A stretch of 64,000 nucleotides of DNA, taken from Chlamydia sp. BM-2023. Lineage in GTDB: Bacteria > Chlamydiota > Chlamydiia > Chlamydiales > Chlamydiaceae. The position numbers and the translations under genes were made by a program. The stretch lies in the NCBI RefSeq assembly GCF_964023145.1, contig NZ_CAXIED010000001.1, positions 1,262,251 to 1,326,250 of the forward strand, read 5' to 3'. Within the stretch, counting starts at the first letter, position 1. Each line of letters begins with the position of its first letter. Of this stretch, positions 28,357 to 36,205 are shown one piece after another. Under the pieces are notes generated by a model, which had not been told where the DNA came from, searched no databases, and saw nothing but the letters and a program-made list of their open reading frames with translations.

Positions 28357-29439
28357 TTAGGAAAAGGTGATTGTCGAGTCAAAAGTAGCATGCTCCAAAT
28401 AATCTGAGAAACAGAAATCCATATCGGGCTGTTGGAAATCAGGATTCAAATCTTCCTTTGAGCATAGGAAGAGCTGCTCTTCAAGCCGACCCTCTGCTTG
28501 ACTTTCCCCTTCAAGAAATAGGCGAGCTCTTTTACAGAAGTCATTATAAAGTTCTCGGAAACGATTCTCAGCGGTCCCTGGAGTATAAAACTGCTCTTCT
28601 ATTTTTTGTTTTTGATCATCATCAAGAGTTTCTGCACAATTAAGATGCAAAAATCTTATAAAGTAATACCACCAAGGCAACACAAAAAAAGTAAGTTTAA
28701 AATGCAAGTTCTCATGAGATAAGATTTTAATCCTTAATGCGCTTGGATCAAATAGTTTGTGACTTGAAGCGTAAATACACGCATCATCAAATGACATGTG
28801 AACAAATCTTGCAGCAGTATTCGTGCTTTTTTCAAAAAGATTGAGCAGTTTTTTCTTAGCTTCTTCTGTGCTAGGATAATGTGGTCGCCTGTTATCATCC
28901 TCTCCTAAGAAATTCATAATCTTGGTACATTGCATCAGATTGTAACTGAACTCAGGACCAATTCTAGTATCTAAAGGGTAGTTTACGCCGCAATTAGACC
29001 ATTCAAAGGAGTACTTGCAAGCAACAGGAAGTTTAAATGCTGCATCCCTTGCCTTATAAGTTGTAGAACAGGGAACCCAGATTGGAATACGTCTTCGAGC
29101 AGGATGTACTAACGCTGTGACTACCCCACAAGGGCGTTCTTTCCCTCGTAGCGGAGTGGGAGGAGGAGGCGGGGGAAAAGCACGCTCTTCTAGCTTTCTG
29201 GTTAAAACTCTTACTCCAATTATACCCAGCAACCCTATAGCAAGCAGTGCTCCTAAGATAAGGCTTCCGGCTGCCATCAAGACCACTCCACCGGTTCCTG
29301 CAATGCCTAGAGCGCCTATGACTATGTAGGCAATAGAAATTATAGCAGAGATTACTCCAGAAATTTTGAACAATTTAACGAGATTCGCGTCTGGAATATG
29401 GTGGAAGTAATGTCTTACTAGTAAATCTGTATTAATCAT
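28357..29439 (-). CDS. TMH/Inc family protein, isolated copy with poly-proline motif
   Basis: A 360-residue member of the array family, set about 8.5 kb apart from it and next to incA. Hydrophobic lobes at about residues 27-50 and 52-76. After them comes RKLEERA and then F88 followed by six prolines (FPPPPPPTP), the pattern recognised by EVH1 domains. The tail has FIRFLHLNCAETL, QFYTPGTAENRFRELYNDFCKRAR and KEDLNPDFQQP, so it is type A. The ATG at 29439 sits in the context TTGGTT-ATG. A further 30 residues after the usual end (DYLEHATFDSTITFS) are particular to this copy. Confidence 0.82.
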   Translation of the reverse strand: MINTDLLVRHYFHHIPDANLVKLFKISGVISAIISIAYIVIGALGIAGTGGVVLMAAGSLILGALLAIGLLGIIGVRVLTRKLEERAFPPPPPPTPLRGKERPCGVVTALVHPARRRIPIWVPCSTTYKARDAAFKLPVACKYSFEWSNCGVNYPLDTRIGPEFSYNLMQCTKIMNFLGEDDNRRPHYPSTEEAKKKLLNLFEKSTNTAARFVHMSFDDACIYASSHKLFDPSALRIKILSHENLHFKLTFFVLPWWYYFIRFLHLNCAETLDDDQKQKIEEQFYTPGTAENRFRELYNDFCKRARLFLEGESQAEGRLEEQLFLCSKEDLNPDFQQPDMDFCFSDYLEHATFDSTITFS

Positions 29440-29839
29440 AACCAATTGAAAAGTCTGAACAAGTTTAGTCTAATTGCAAATAAAACAAAGGTCTTAGCCT
29501 AACAAAAGGCTCTCACCCCTAGCGCTAATCGATTTTCTAGCTGCAGAACACTTTTTTGAAGCCTTTCGAAAAGCTAACCTGTTCAGATTAAACGATTAAG
29601 CGTTTATTTTCACATAGCAAATAGAATATTTTTATAGTAGGGTTAAAATGGGTGTTAAAAGGCTGACAGGAAAGCTAACTAACCCATAAGAAAACGATGG
29701 GGAACAGAAAATTTTATAACTTTTAGTTACTCGTTAACAAAAGGCAGAGTCGAAGACTCTTCGTGAAAAGAGGAAAGAGGTAAGAGAAACTCTAGTGCCT
29801 TTTCCTCTTAAATACATGTAGAAAAAACTATTCTGTGGG
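29440..29839. other. Region between incA end and the isolated TMH/Inc start
   Basis: 400 bases without a gene. It holds two hairpins downstream of incA, AGAGTC-GAA-GACTCT at 29746-29760 and a longer one at 29768-29809. The rest is AT-rich leader with no promoter I would defend. Confidence 0.5.
29768..29809 (-). terminator. Hairpin downstream of incA
   Basis: AAGAGGAAA (29768-29776) / TTTCCTCTT (29801-29809) with a nested AGAG-AAA-CTCT stem. On the minus strand it lies 31 bases after the incA stop and is followed by TTCACG, so the T-run is weak. Confidence 0.5.
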
Positions 29840-30814
29840 TTATTGCCCATCACCCCCGGATCGAGTCGCTGTCTCATCTTGATCTTCCGATTCAACTACG
29901 GAAGCAGATTCAGAACTTCCCGATACTGATTGAGTGAGCCGTTGTTCGGCAGCAACCAAGTTGGCAGTTGTAATTTGTAAAGATCCGATTGATGTTTTTA
30001 ATTTTGCGCATGCCTCCTCCAAAGCTACCTTTTGGTTCTCCAGAAGCTGTATGCACTCTTCTTTAGATGCTATTTCTCTCTTTATATCCGCCAGAACAAA
30101 TCTGGCATCTGCTACAACCTTTTTCAATTCATTAGATTCTTGTCTCAATGCAGTAATTGTATTAGCTAACTCTTGTATGCCCTCTTGAGATAAAGTAACA
30201 CGCAAAGCTTCTGCCAATTTTTCAAAAGGATCAACGAGGTCTCGTACTTTGCTTCCCACGTCTTTGAATTCAGTTAACCCTTCTCGGAATTCAGAAACAA
30301 GAGACTGAAGGTCACCAGTATGGGCTTCCATTTTATTTCCGAAATCATTCAATTTACTTTGAAGCTCTTCGAGTTGAGATAGGCGAGCTTTAAGATCTCC
30401 GTTCACAATCTGCAAGTTAGAAACTTCATCATGCAAACGGGTATTTTCCTCTTCAAAACGATTGATTTGCTGTTGCATATGTTTGGCGATTCTCGATGGT
30501 GTGCTATCTTGAATGGCCAGCAAGACGATCACAAAGGCTATTAATAAAATAATAAGCATAACAACTGCGCCTGAGATCGGGACCGGAGCGCCACATATTA
30601 AGCAGAGCACAGCAGCTGTGCCTACAACAAGAAGGGCAAGGGCAGAGGCAATCTTCAAAATATGCATTATTTTTTGCCAGATAGATACCTCTAGCGGAGG
30701 TAGGGCCACTTGTTTAGCTACTGATTTTACTGGTGTAGAGATTCCTGTGCCTGATGTTTCGGGAATAGGCACAATTACTGGAGCCTGGGGAGAGCTATCT
30801 ATGGGTGATGTCAT
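29840..30814 (-). CDS. incA: Inclusion membrane protein A
   Basis: I start at the ATG at 30814 (MTSPIDSSPQ, 324 residues); the longer frame adds 22 unlikely residues. A proline-rich N-terminus of 45 residues is followed by the bilobed hydrophobic hairpin at about 50-100 (LALLVVGTAAVLCLICG...VVMLIILLIAFVIVLLA), then a heptad-rich coiled coil from 112 to about 300, and an acidic Ser-rich end. IncA is a type III secreted protein that sits in the inclusion membrane; its SNARE-like coils drive inclusion fusion. Assignment rests on this architecture and on its position upstream of rpe, as in C. trachomatis. Confidence 0.85.
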   Translation of the reverse strand: MTSPIDSSPQAPVIVPIPETSGTGISTPVKSVAKQVALPPLEVSIWQKIMHILKIASALALLVVGTAAVLCLICGAPVPISGAVVMLIILLIAFVIVLLAIQDSTPSRIAKHMQQQINRFEEENTRLHDEVSNLQIVNGDLKARLSQLEELQSKLNDFGNKMEAHTGDLQSLVSEFREGLTEFKDVGSKVRDLVDPFEKLAEALRVTLSQEGIQELANTITALRQESNELKKVVADARFVLADIKREIASKEECIQLLENQKVALEEACAKLKTSIGSLQITTANLVAAEQRLTQSVSGSSESASVVESEDQDETATRSGGDGQ

Positions 30815-31188
30815 AGGTATATTTCCATTTTGAATAATTAAAATGTCAAAAACTCTATTAACACCAAATAATAAAATCAAGTTTTTTACAACATATGTTA
30901 TTGATACACACTTACAAAAGAGAAAATTTATATTTTTTTCTAAAATAAAAATGGAATAAAAAACCCTGAGAAGCTGTTTGGAGACTGTTTCATCAAGAAA
31001 AAAGAACTTTGCAGTTTTTTTTAAAATTCACAAGATCTCTAGGAATTTTAATCGGAAGCTGCCAAAATTGGTGTCGCCGAAGTTTTTCTTGTAGTTATCC
31101 TATTGCTAAGGATATGTTGGGATAAATGTTTTACTAATTACACATTGAAAGACTTCTTTAGTTTTGATGTGTTTGCAATAGGCAACAG
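30815..31188. other. Divergent intergenic region incA / rpe
   Basis: 374 AT-rich bases that must hold the incA and rpe promoters. A possible incA promoter on the minus strand is TTGTAA, 16 bases, TATGTT; a possible rpe promoter on the plus strand is TTGTAG, 17 bases, ATATGT. Both are weak. Confidence 0.35.
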
Positions 31189-31884
31189 GTGAGTAAAAAA
31201 CAGAGTCAAAAGATATTCATTGCTCCTTCTATTATGGGAGGGGATCTTGCTTGCATAGGTGCGGAGGCAAAAAGAATAGAACAATCGGGTTCTGATTTCA
31301 TTCATATTGATATTATGGATGGGCACTTTGTCCCCAATCTAACTTTTGGTCCTGGAGTTATTGCAGCAATCAATAGATCTACTGATATCTTCTTAGAAGT
31401 GCACGCTATGATCTATACGCCTTTTGAGTTTATAGAGGCATTCGTCAAATCAGGTGCAGATCGAATTATCGTCCATTTTGAAGCTTCAGAAGATTTAAAA
31501 GAATTATTAACTTATATCAAAAAATGTGGAATACAAGCAGGCCTTGCATTTTCTCCAGAAACCTCTATAGAGTTCATCCCGCCATTTTTACCTTTTTGCG
31601 ACGTTGTACTTCTTATGTCTGTCCATCCGGGATTTTGTGGGCAAGGTTTCCTTCCTGATGTTCCAGATAAGATACGCTTTACGAAACAAGCTATTAAAAC
31701 AATGGGTTTGGAAGATTCTTGTTTGATTGAAGTGGATGGTGGAATCAATGAGGAAACCGGAAAAATTTGTCGTGAAGCAGGCGCTGATATTTTAGTAGCG
31801 GCATCCTATATGTTTCAGCAGGATGCGCTGACTATGGAAGAAAAAGTTTTGCTACTTCGAGGAGAAAATCATGGTATTAAGTAG
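31189..31884 (+). CDS. rpe: Ribulose-phosphate 3-epimerase
   Basis: A 231-residue TIM-barrel enzyme interconverting ribulose-5-phosphate and xylulose-5-phosphate. Conserved segments: APSIMGGDL, HIDIMDGHFVPNLTFGP, SVHPGFCGQGF and EVDGGINEET. It starts with GTG. Its end overlaps the start of efp by 14 bases, the head of a four-gene operon. Confidence 0.95.
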   Translation: MSKKQSQKIFIAPSIMGGDLACIGAEAKRIEQSGSDFIHIDIMDGHFVPNLTFGPGVIAAINRSTDIFLEVHAMIYTPFEFIEAFVKSGADRIIVHFEASEDLKELLTYIKKCGIQAGLAFSPETSIEFIPPFLPFCDVVLLMSVHPGFCGQGFLPDVPDKIRFTKQAIKTMGLEDSCLIEVDGGINEETGKICREAGADILVAASYMFQQDALTMEEKVLLLRGENHGIK

Positions 31885-32428
31885 CCAACTCTCAGTGGGA
31901 ATGTTTATTTCCACAAAAGATGGTCTTTATAAAGTCGTAGCCGTTTCTAAAGTAACGGGGAGTAAAGGGGATTCCTTTATCAAGGCTTCATTAAAAGCTG
32001 CAGATTCCGAAGTCATAGTTGAAAGAAATTTTAAAATTGGCCAGGAAATAAAAGAGGCACAATTTGAAGCGAGAAACCTTGAGTACTTATATATTGAAGA
32101 TGAGAATTATCTTTTTTTAGATTTAGGAAATTACGAAAAAATATACATTTCCAAAGAAATCATGAAAGAAAATTTTTTATTCCTCAAGGCTGGGGTAACT
32201 GTTTCTGCTATGGTTTATGACGACATTGTGTTTTCTATAGAGTTACCACACTTTTTAGAGTTAATGGTATCTAAGACTGATTTCCCAGGGGATTCGCTTT
32301 TACTTTCTGGAGGGACAAAGCAAGCTCTCTTGGAAACAGGTATCGAAATTACAGTGCCTCCCTTTGTAGAAATTGGTGATGTTATAAAAATTGATACGCG
32401 TACATGTGAATATATTCAGCGCGTCTAA
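31871..32428 (+). CDS. efp: Elongation factor P (first chlamydial paralogue)
   Basis: A 185-residue EF-P with KOW-like, OB and C-terminal domains (VPPFVEIGDVIKIDTRTCEYIQRV). EF-P rescues ribosomes stalled at proline runs. The tip loop reads TGSKGDSF, with lysine at residue 32 in the place of the modified lysine of E. coli EF-P, but the usual P-G-K-G context is altered. As I recall, chlamydiae encode two EF-Ps; this one, next to rpe and accBC, is the more divergent. Translationally coupled to rpe. Confidence 0.93.
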   Translation: MVLSSQLSVGMFISTKDGLYKVVAVSKVTGSKGDSFIKASLKAADSEVIVERNFKIGQEIKEAQFEARNLEYLYIEDENYLFLDLGNYEKIYISKEIMKENFLFLKAGVTVSAMVYDDIVFSIELPHFLELMVSKTDFPGDSLLLSGGTKQALLETGIEITVPPFVEIGDVIKIDTRTCEYIQRV

Positions 32429-32459
32429 CTTCATGCTGAGAAGATAAGAGAATACAGGT

Positions 32460-32960
32460 ATGGATTTAAAGCAAATAGAAAAGCTCATGATTGCTATGGG
32501 ACGTAATAGCATGAAGCGTTTTGTAATAAAGCGAGAGGGGCTGGAGCTTGAATTAGAAAGAGACACAGGAGACCGACCGAACCAAGAGCCTGTATTTTAT
32601 GACAGTAGGTTATTTGGGGGTTTTTCCCAAGAGCGTCCTATCCCCACGGATCCTAAAAATGCCGTGGCGAAGGATTTGTCTTCGGAAAAAACCGAATCAG
32701 AAGTTCAACAGGTATCAGGAGAATTTATTAGTTCTCCTTTAGTAGGGACTTTTTATAGTTCCCCATCTCCTGAATCCCCATCATTTGTTAAACCAGGAGA
32801 TGTAGTTTCTGAGGATACTATTGTTTGTATTGTAGAAGCTATGAAGGTTATGAATGAAGTTAAGGCGGGGATGTCTGGACGTGTTGTAGAAGTGTTAATC
32901 ACTAATGGGGATCCAGTACAATTTGGATCTAGGTTATTTCGTATAGTTAAAGCTGAATAA
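32460..32960 (+). CDS. accB: Biotin carboxyl carrier protein of acetyl-CoA carboxylase
   Basis: A 166-residue carrier. The N-terminal helix (MDLKQIEKLMIAMGRNSMKRFVIKREGLELELER) and a linker precede the biotinyl domain, with the biotin lysine in EAMKVMNEVKAG. The segment SSPLVGTFYSSPSPESPSFVKPGD contains the characteristic BCCP thumb. Its stop overlaps the accC start (TAATG), so the two are coupled. Confidence 0.96.
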   Translation: MDLKQIEKLMIAMGRNSMKRFVIKREGLELELERDTGDRPNQEPVFYDSRLFGGFSQERPIPTDPKNAVAKDLSSEKTESEVQQVSGEFISSPLVGTFYSSPSPESPSFVKPGDVVSEDTIVCIVEAMKVMNEVKAGMSGRVVEVLITNGDPVQFGSRLFRIVKAE

Positions 32961-34315
32961 TGAAAAAAGTCTTAATAGCGAATCGCGGAGAAATTGCAGT
33001 ACGGATTATACGTGCTTGTCATGATTTGGGATTAGCCACTGTTGCAGTGTATTCTTTAGCGGACCAGGAAGCTTTGCATGTGCTACTAGCAGATGAAGCT
33101 GTCTGTATAGGGGAACCTCAAGCCGCGAAATCTTATTTAAAAATATCTAATATTTTAGCTGCTTGCGAAATTACCGGAGCGGATGCTGTTCATCCTGGTT
33201 ACGGTTTTTTAAGTGAAAATCCGAATTTTGCTTCCATATGTGAAAGTTGCGGTTTAACATTTATAGGCCCCAGCTCAGAATCTATTGTGATGATGGGCGA
33301 TAAAATTGCCGCAAAGCAACTTGCAAAAAAAATAAAATGTCCTGTGATTCCTGGATCAGAGGGTATTATCCAAGACGAGGCTGAAGGGCTAAAAATAGCT
33401 GAGAAAATCGGCTTTCCTATAGTTGTCAAGGCTGTTGCTGGTGGTGGCGGTCGTGGTATTCGTATCGTTAAGGAAAAAGACGAGTTTTTCCGTGCTTTTT
33501 CCGCAGCGCGAGCTGAAGCCGAAGCAGGATTTAATAATCCTGATGTTTATATTGAAAAATTCATAGAAAACCCTCGTCATTTAGAGGTGCAGATTCTCGG
33601 TGATAAGCATGGAAATTATGTGCATCTTGGAGAAAGAGACTGTACTATTCAAAGGCGTCGCCAAAAGCTCATTGAAGAGACCCCCAGTCCTATACTGACT
33701 CCAGAATTACGCGCGAAAGTAGGGAAGGTTGCTGTAGATTTAGCAAGAGCTGCGAATTATCATTCTGCTGGTACGGTAGAGTTTCTTTTAGATAAGGATA
33801 AGAAATTCTATTTTATGGAAATGAATACCCGTATTCAGGTTGAGCATACGATCACTGAAGAGGTTACAGGCATAGATCTTCTCAAAGAGCAGATTTATGT
33901 AGCCATGGGCAATAAGCTCGCCTGGAAGCAGAAAAACATTGTTTTCTCTGGTCATGTAATACAGTGTCGTATTAACGCGGAAGACCCTAGTAATAATTTT
34001 TCCCCTTCTCCAGGACGCCTAGACTATTATCTTCCTCCTGCGGGCCCTTCAATACGTGTTGATGGTGCTTGCTATAGTGGTTACGCTATTCCTCCCTATT
34101 ATGACTCTATGATTGCCAAGGTGATATCTAAGGGGAAAAATCGAGAAGAGGCTATAGCTATTATGAAGCGTGCTTTAAAAGAGTTTCATATTGGTGGAGT
34201 AAATTCTACGATTCCTTTTCATCAGTTCATGTTAGATAATCCGAAATTTATCAACTCGGATTACGACATAAATTACGTAGATCTTCTTCTATCTCAAGGA
34301 AACTCCTTATTTTAA
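32960..34315 (+). CDS. accC: Biotin carboxylase subunit of acetyl-CoA carboxylase
   Basis: A 451-residue ATP-grasp enzyme that carboxylates biotin on AccB, the first step of fatty acid synthesis. Clear motifs are KVLIANRGEIAVRIIRACHDLG, HPGYGFLSENPNFA, the glycine-rich KAVAGGGGRGIRIV, and FMEMNTRIQVEHTITEEVTG at the active site. Last gene of the rpe-efp-accB-accC operon. Normal length. Confidence 0.97.
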   Translation: MKKVLIANRGEIAVRIIRACHDLGLATVAVYSLADQEALHVLLADEAVCIGEPQAAKSYLKISNILAACEITGADAVHPGYGFLSENPNFASICESCGLTFIGPSSESIVMMGDKIAAKQLAKKIKCPVIPGSEGIIQDEAEGLKIAEKIGFPIVVKAVAGGGGRGIRIVKEKDEFFRAFSAARAEAEAGFNNPDVYIEKFIENPRHLEVQILGDKHGNYVHLGERDCTIQRRRQKLIEETPSPILTPELRAKVGKVAVDLARAANYHSAGTVEFLLDKDKKFYFMEMNTRIQVEHTITEEVTGIDLLKEQIYVAMGNKLAWKQKNIVFSGHVIQCRINAEDPSNNFSPSPGRLDYYLPPAGPSIRVDGACYSGYAIPPYYDSMIAKVISKGKNREEAIAIMKRALKEFHIGGVNSTIPFHQFMLDNPKFINSDYDINYVDLLLSQGNSLF

Positions 34316-34319
34316 AGTT

Positions 34320-34350
34320 CTGTCTATCTCTATTGTTAGACGGTTTTCTC
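34320..34350 (+). terminator. Terminator of rpe-efp-accBC
   Basis: CTGTCTA (34320-34326) pairs with TAGACGG (34337-34343, one G-U pair), followed by TTTTCTCTCT. It starts five bases after the accC stop. Confidence 0.55.
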
Positions 34351-34362
34351 TCTGGTTATAAT
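34333..34362 (+). promoter_or_regulatory. Candidate promoter of a short RNA
   Basis: TTGTTA (34333-34338), 18-base spacer, TATAAT (34357-34362). A start about 7 bases downstream would fall at the first base of the hairpin at 34370. Confidence 0.45.
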
Positions 34363-34369
34363 AGAGTCC

Positions 34370-34442
34370 AAGAGTCCTCAACTCAACTTTACATGCCGGT
34401 ACCTCTGGTGGTGGAGGGGACTCTTATTTTAATATCGCAATT
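34370..34442 (+). ncRNA. Candidate small hairpin RNA or second accC terminator
   Basis: AAGAGTCCTC (34370-34379) pairs with GGGGACTCTT (34426-34435) in a 10-base stem with one G-U pair. The loop includes CCGGTACC and GGTGGTGG, and TATTTTAAT follows. It could be a second intrinsic terminator of the acc operon, or a free-standing RNA of about 70 bases driven by the TATAAT just upstream. Sequence alone does not decide. Confidence 0.35.
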
Positions 34443-34736
34443 ACTTTTACAGCCTTTCTCCTACGTTTCTTGATACATAAGTGATACCTCTATGCAGAAC
34501 TTCTGCCTGTGTCTTTCAATACGTGTAGAGGATCGACTACATCTGTCTTAAACTATTTATCTCTCGTACTTTAAGCATATTTTTAAAGATCTTTATACTG
34601 CATTGTTTAAATCTTAATTTTTCCATGATTTTATTCGTTAAGAAAACTTAACTCCCTGAGTATTAATTTAACATCGTTTTAATAAAACAATTATCATGTT
34701 ATAATACCTCAGCATTTTTAATTTATTTTTAAAATT

Positions 34737-36164
34737 ATGAGAATTTCAGAAAACTTTTACTTAAGTCCTTTTAACAGAGAGCCTGGCTTCGTTGAGTCTG
34801 CGATAACAAAATTGGACTCCTACTTTTATCTTGGCGGAAAGCGTATAGAAATTGTGGCCAGAAACGAACGCACTGGTGAATTGATTTGTATTAACGGTAA
34901 AGAAAGAACCGTTAGTCTAGCCGAAAAAATTCTTAAGATTCTTTCCTACTTAATATTCCCAATTTCTTTAACAGCTCTTCTACTACGCTACCTATTGAAG
35001 AAGTCGTTACACCAAAACACGAAACTTCTTTTCCTAGATAATTCTGAGCCCCTATCTGCATTATCCTTTTATGGAGCCTATGCCGGGGTTTTACGAAATA
35101 AGCTGGATAGGGTTGTTCCTATTGCTGATATGAGCAGGTTTCTTGCTAATGAAGGTATTAATCTCGTTCACTGCTATAGAGATGATGAAAATGAAGCTCT
35201 TTTTATAACTATCTCTACTGATAGATATCCTAATCTTGCATTTACATTTGCAATACCTATAGGCACAGAAAGCCTTTCCCCTAAAACACTACAAAATAAG
35301 GTAATGGAGCATGTATGGAACTGCTTCAAATCCCTCAATGTTGCTCATAGAAATTCCTGGGATAGGTTAGTCATGAGTAGGCCTCTATGCATTAATTTTG
35401 CGGAAGGCTTTATTATCCATGAGAACCATTCTTCATTGATACATGATAAAGATCTCCTTAGAAAAGATGCTTCTAACAGCCCAGAACAACATAACGAACT
35501 ACAGCTAGGTTTCAACCAGGCTGTTAAGTTTGCAATAGCAAGAAACTATCCTACGAGTGCATTAGCCAGTCCTAAAAACAGAGTTGTGGTTACGGATCCT
35601 GCAAAGAATACGCTACTCCCCCGCATTGTTGCTCCTGGACGTTCTATTAAAACATATAGCAGTAAAGATGAAAGGAACTCTGCTGAAGCAAACCGCATTT
35701 TCACTTTCTTGCAGTCTGTCCATCCTGAATATCTTGGTGGAATGATCAAACAAGTTCCTGCTTCTATACTCTCTCAAATGACTAATAAGCATAAGCTAAT
35801 CTCACTGAGAATGAGAGATGTTTTTGATTTATCGGCTCCTATTTTAGACCCGAATCTTCAAATTAATGATGCCGAGAAGAGGCATTTAGTAGGTTATTTT
35901 CTAAAACTTCTGAACAATCGCATACTAGGAGTTGGTGAAAATGAAAGACTCCGTGTGGTCTTCTATAAAATAGGACAAAGCTATGAAGGGGGAGGCGATA
36001 ATGTTGGGATATTCGAGCGGAATAGATTCGGTTCTCTCTTCTTCAAGCCCGAAGGATCTCAAGAAACTACTTTAGGATACAGTATTTTGCAGCAATTGAT
36101 AGCGATGGGCATTTTCAAAGAATACGTAGAGCATAGAGATTACATCGAACTCTTAGTAAACTAG
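34737..36164 (+). CDS. Chlamydia-specific membrane protein (DUF648-like), copy 1
   Basis: A 475-residue protein. It opens with a region shared with the next gene (KLDSYFYLGGKRIEI) and a single hydrophobic segment at about residues 64-88 (ILKILSYLIFPISLTALLLRYLL). The remaining 385 residues are soluble and mixed alpha/beta, with GGGDNVGIFERNRFGSLFF near the end. From memory it resembles a Chlamydia-only family labelled DUF648; this is tentative. It has no Inc-type bilobed hairpin, only one helix. Function unknown. Confidence 0.7.
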   Translation: MRISENFYLSPFNREPGFVESAITKLDSYFYLGGKRIEIVARNERTGELICINGKERTVSLAEKILKILSYLIFPISLTALLLRYLLKKSLHQNTKLLFLDNSEPLSALSFYGAYAGVLRNKLDRVVPIADMSRFLANEGINLVHCYRDDENEALFITISTDRYPNLAFTFAIPIGTESLSPKTLQNKVMEHVWNCFKSLNVAHRNSWDRLVMSRPLCINFAEGFIIHENHSSLIHDKDLLRKDASNSPEQHNELQLGFNQAVKFAIARNYPTSALASPKNRVVVTDPAKNTLLPRIVAPGRSIKTYSSKDERNSAEANRIFTFLQSVHPEYLGGMIKQVPASILSQMTNKHKLISLRMRDVFDLSAPILDPNLQINDAEKRHLVGYFLKLLNNRILGVGENERLRVVFYKIGQSYEGGGDNVGIFERNRFGSLFFKPEGSQETTLGYSILQQLIAMGIFKEYVEHRDYIELLVN

Positions 36165-36205
36165 ACTACTGTTTAGATAAAGCTAAATAAAAATTAGGAG
36201 GCCTT

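Larger units (their letters stand above)
34316..34736. other. Intergenic region downstream of accC
   Basis: 421 bases. It contains the accC terminator, a possible promoter-plus-hairpin small RNA unit, and a TATAAT at 34700-34705 upstream of the next gene with only a poor -35 (TTTTAA, 17 bases). Confidence 0.5.

Noticed and set aside
29155..29175. G-rich stretch (GGAGGAGGCGGGGG) in the isolated TMH/Inc copy as a phase-variable tract
   Set aside because: It is interrupted by A and C, its longest G run is 5, and it simply encodes the poly-proline motif; slippage is unlikely at that length.
34357..34435. tRNA-like fold downstream of accC
   Set aside because: The stem is present but there is no anticodon arm, T-loop (GTTCRA) or CCA-type end; a hairpin RNA or terminator is all that fits.
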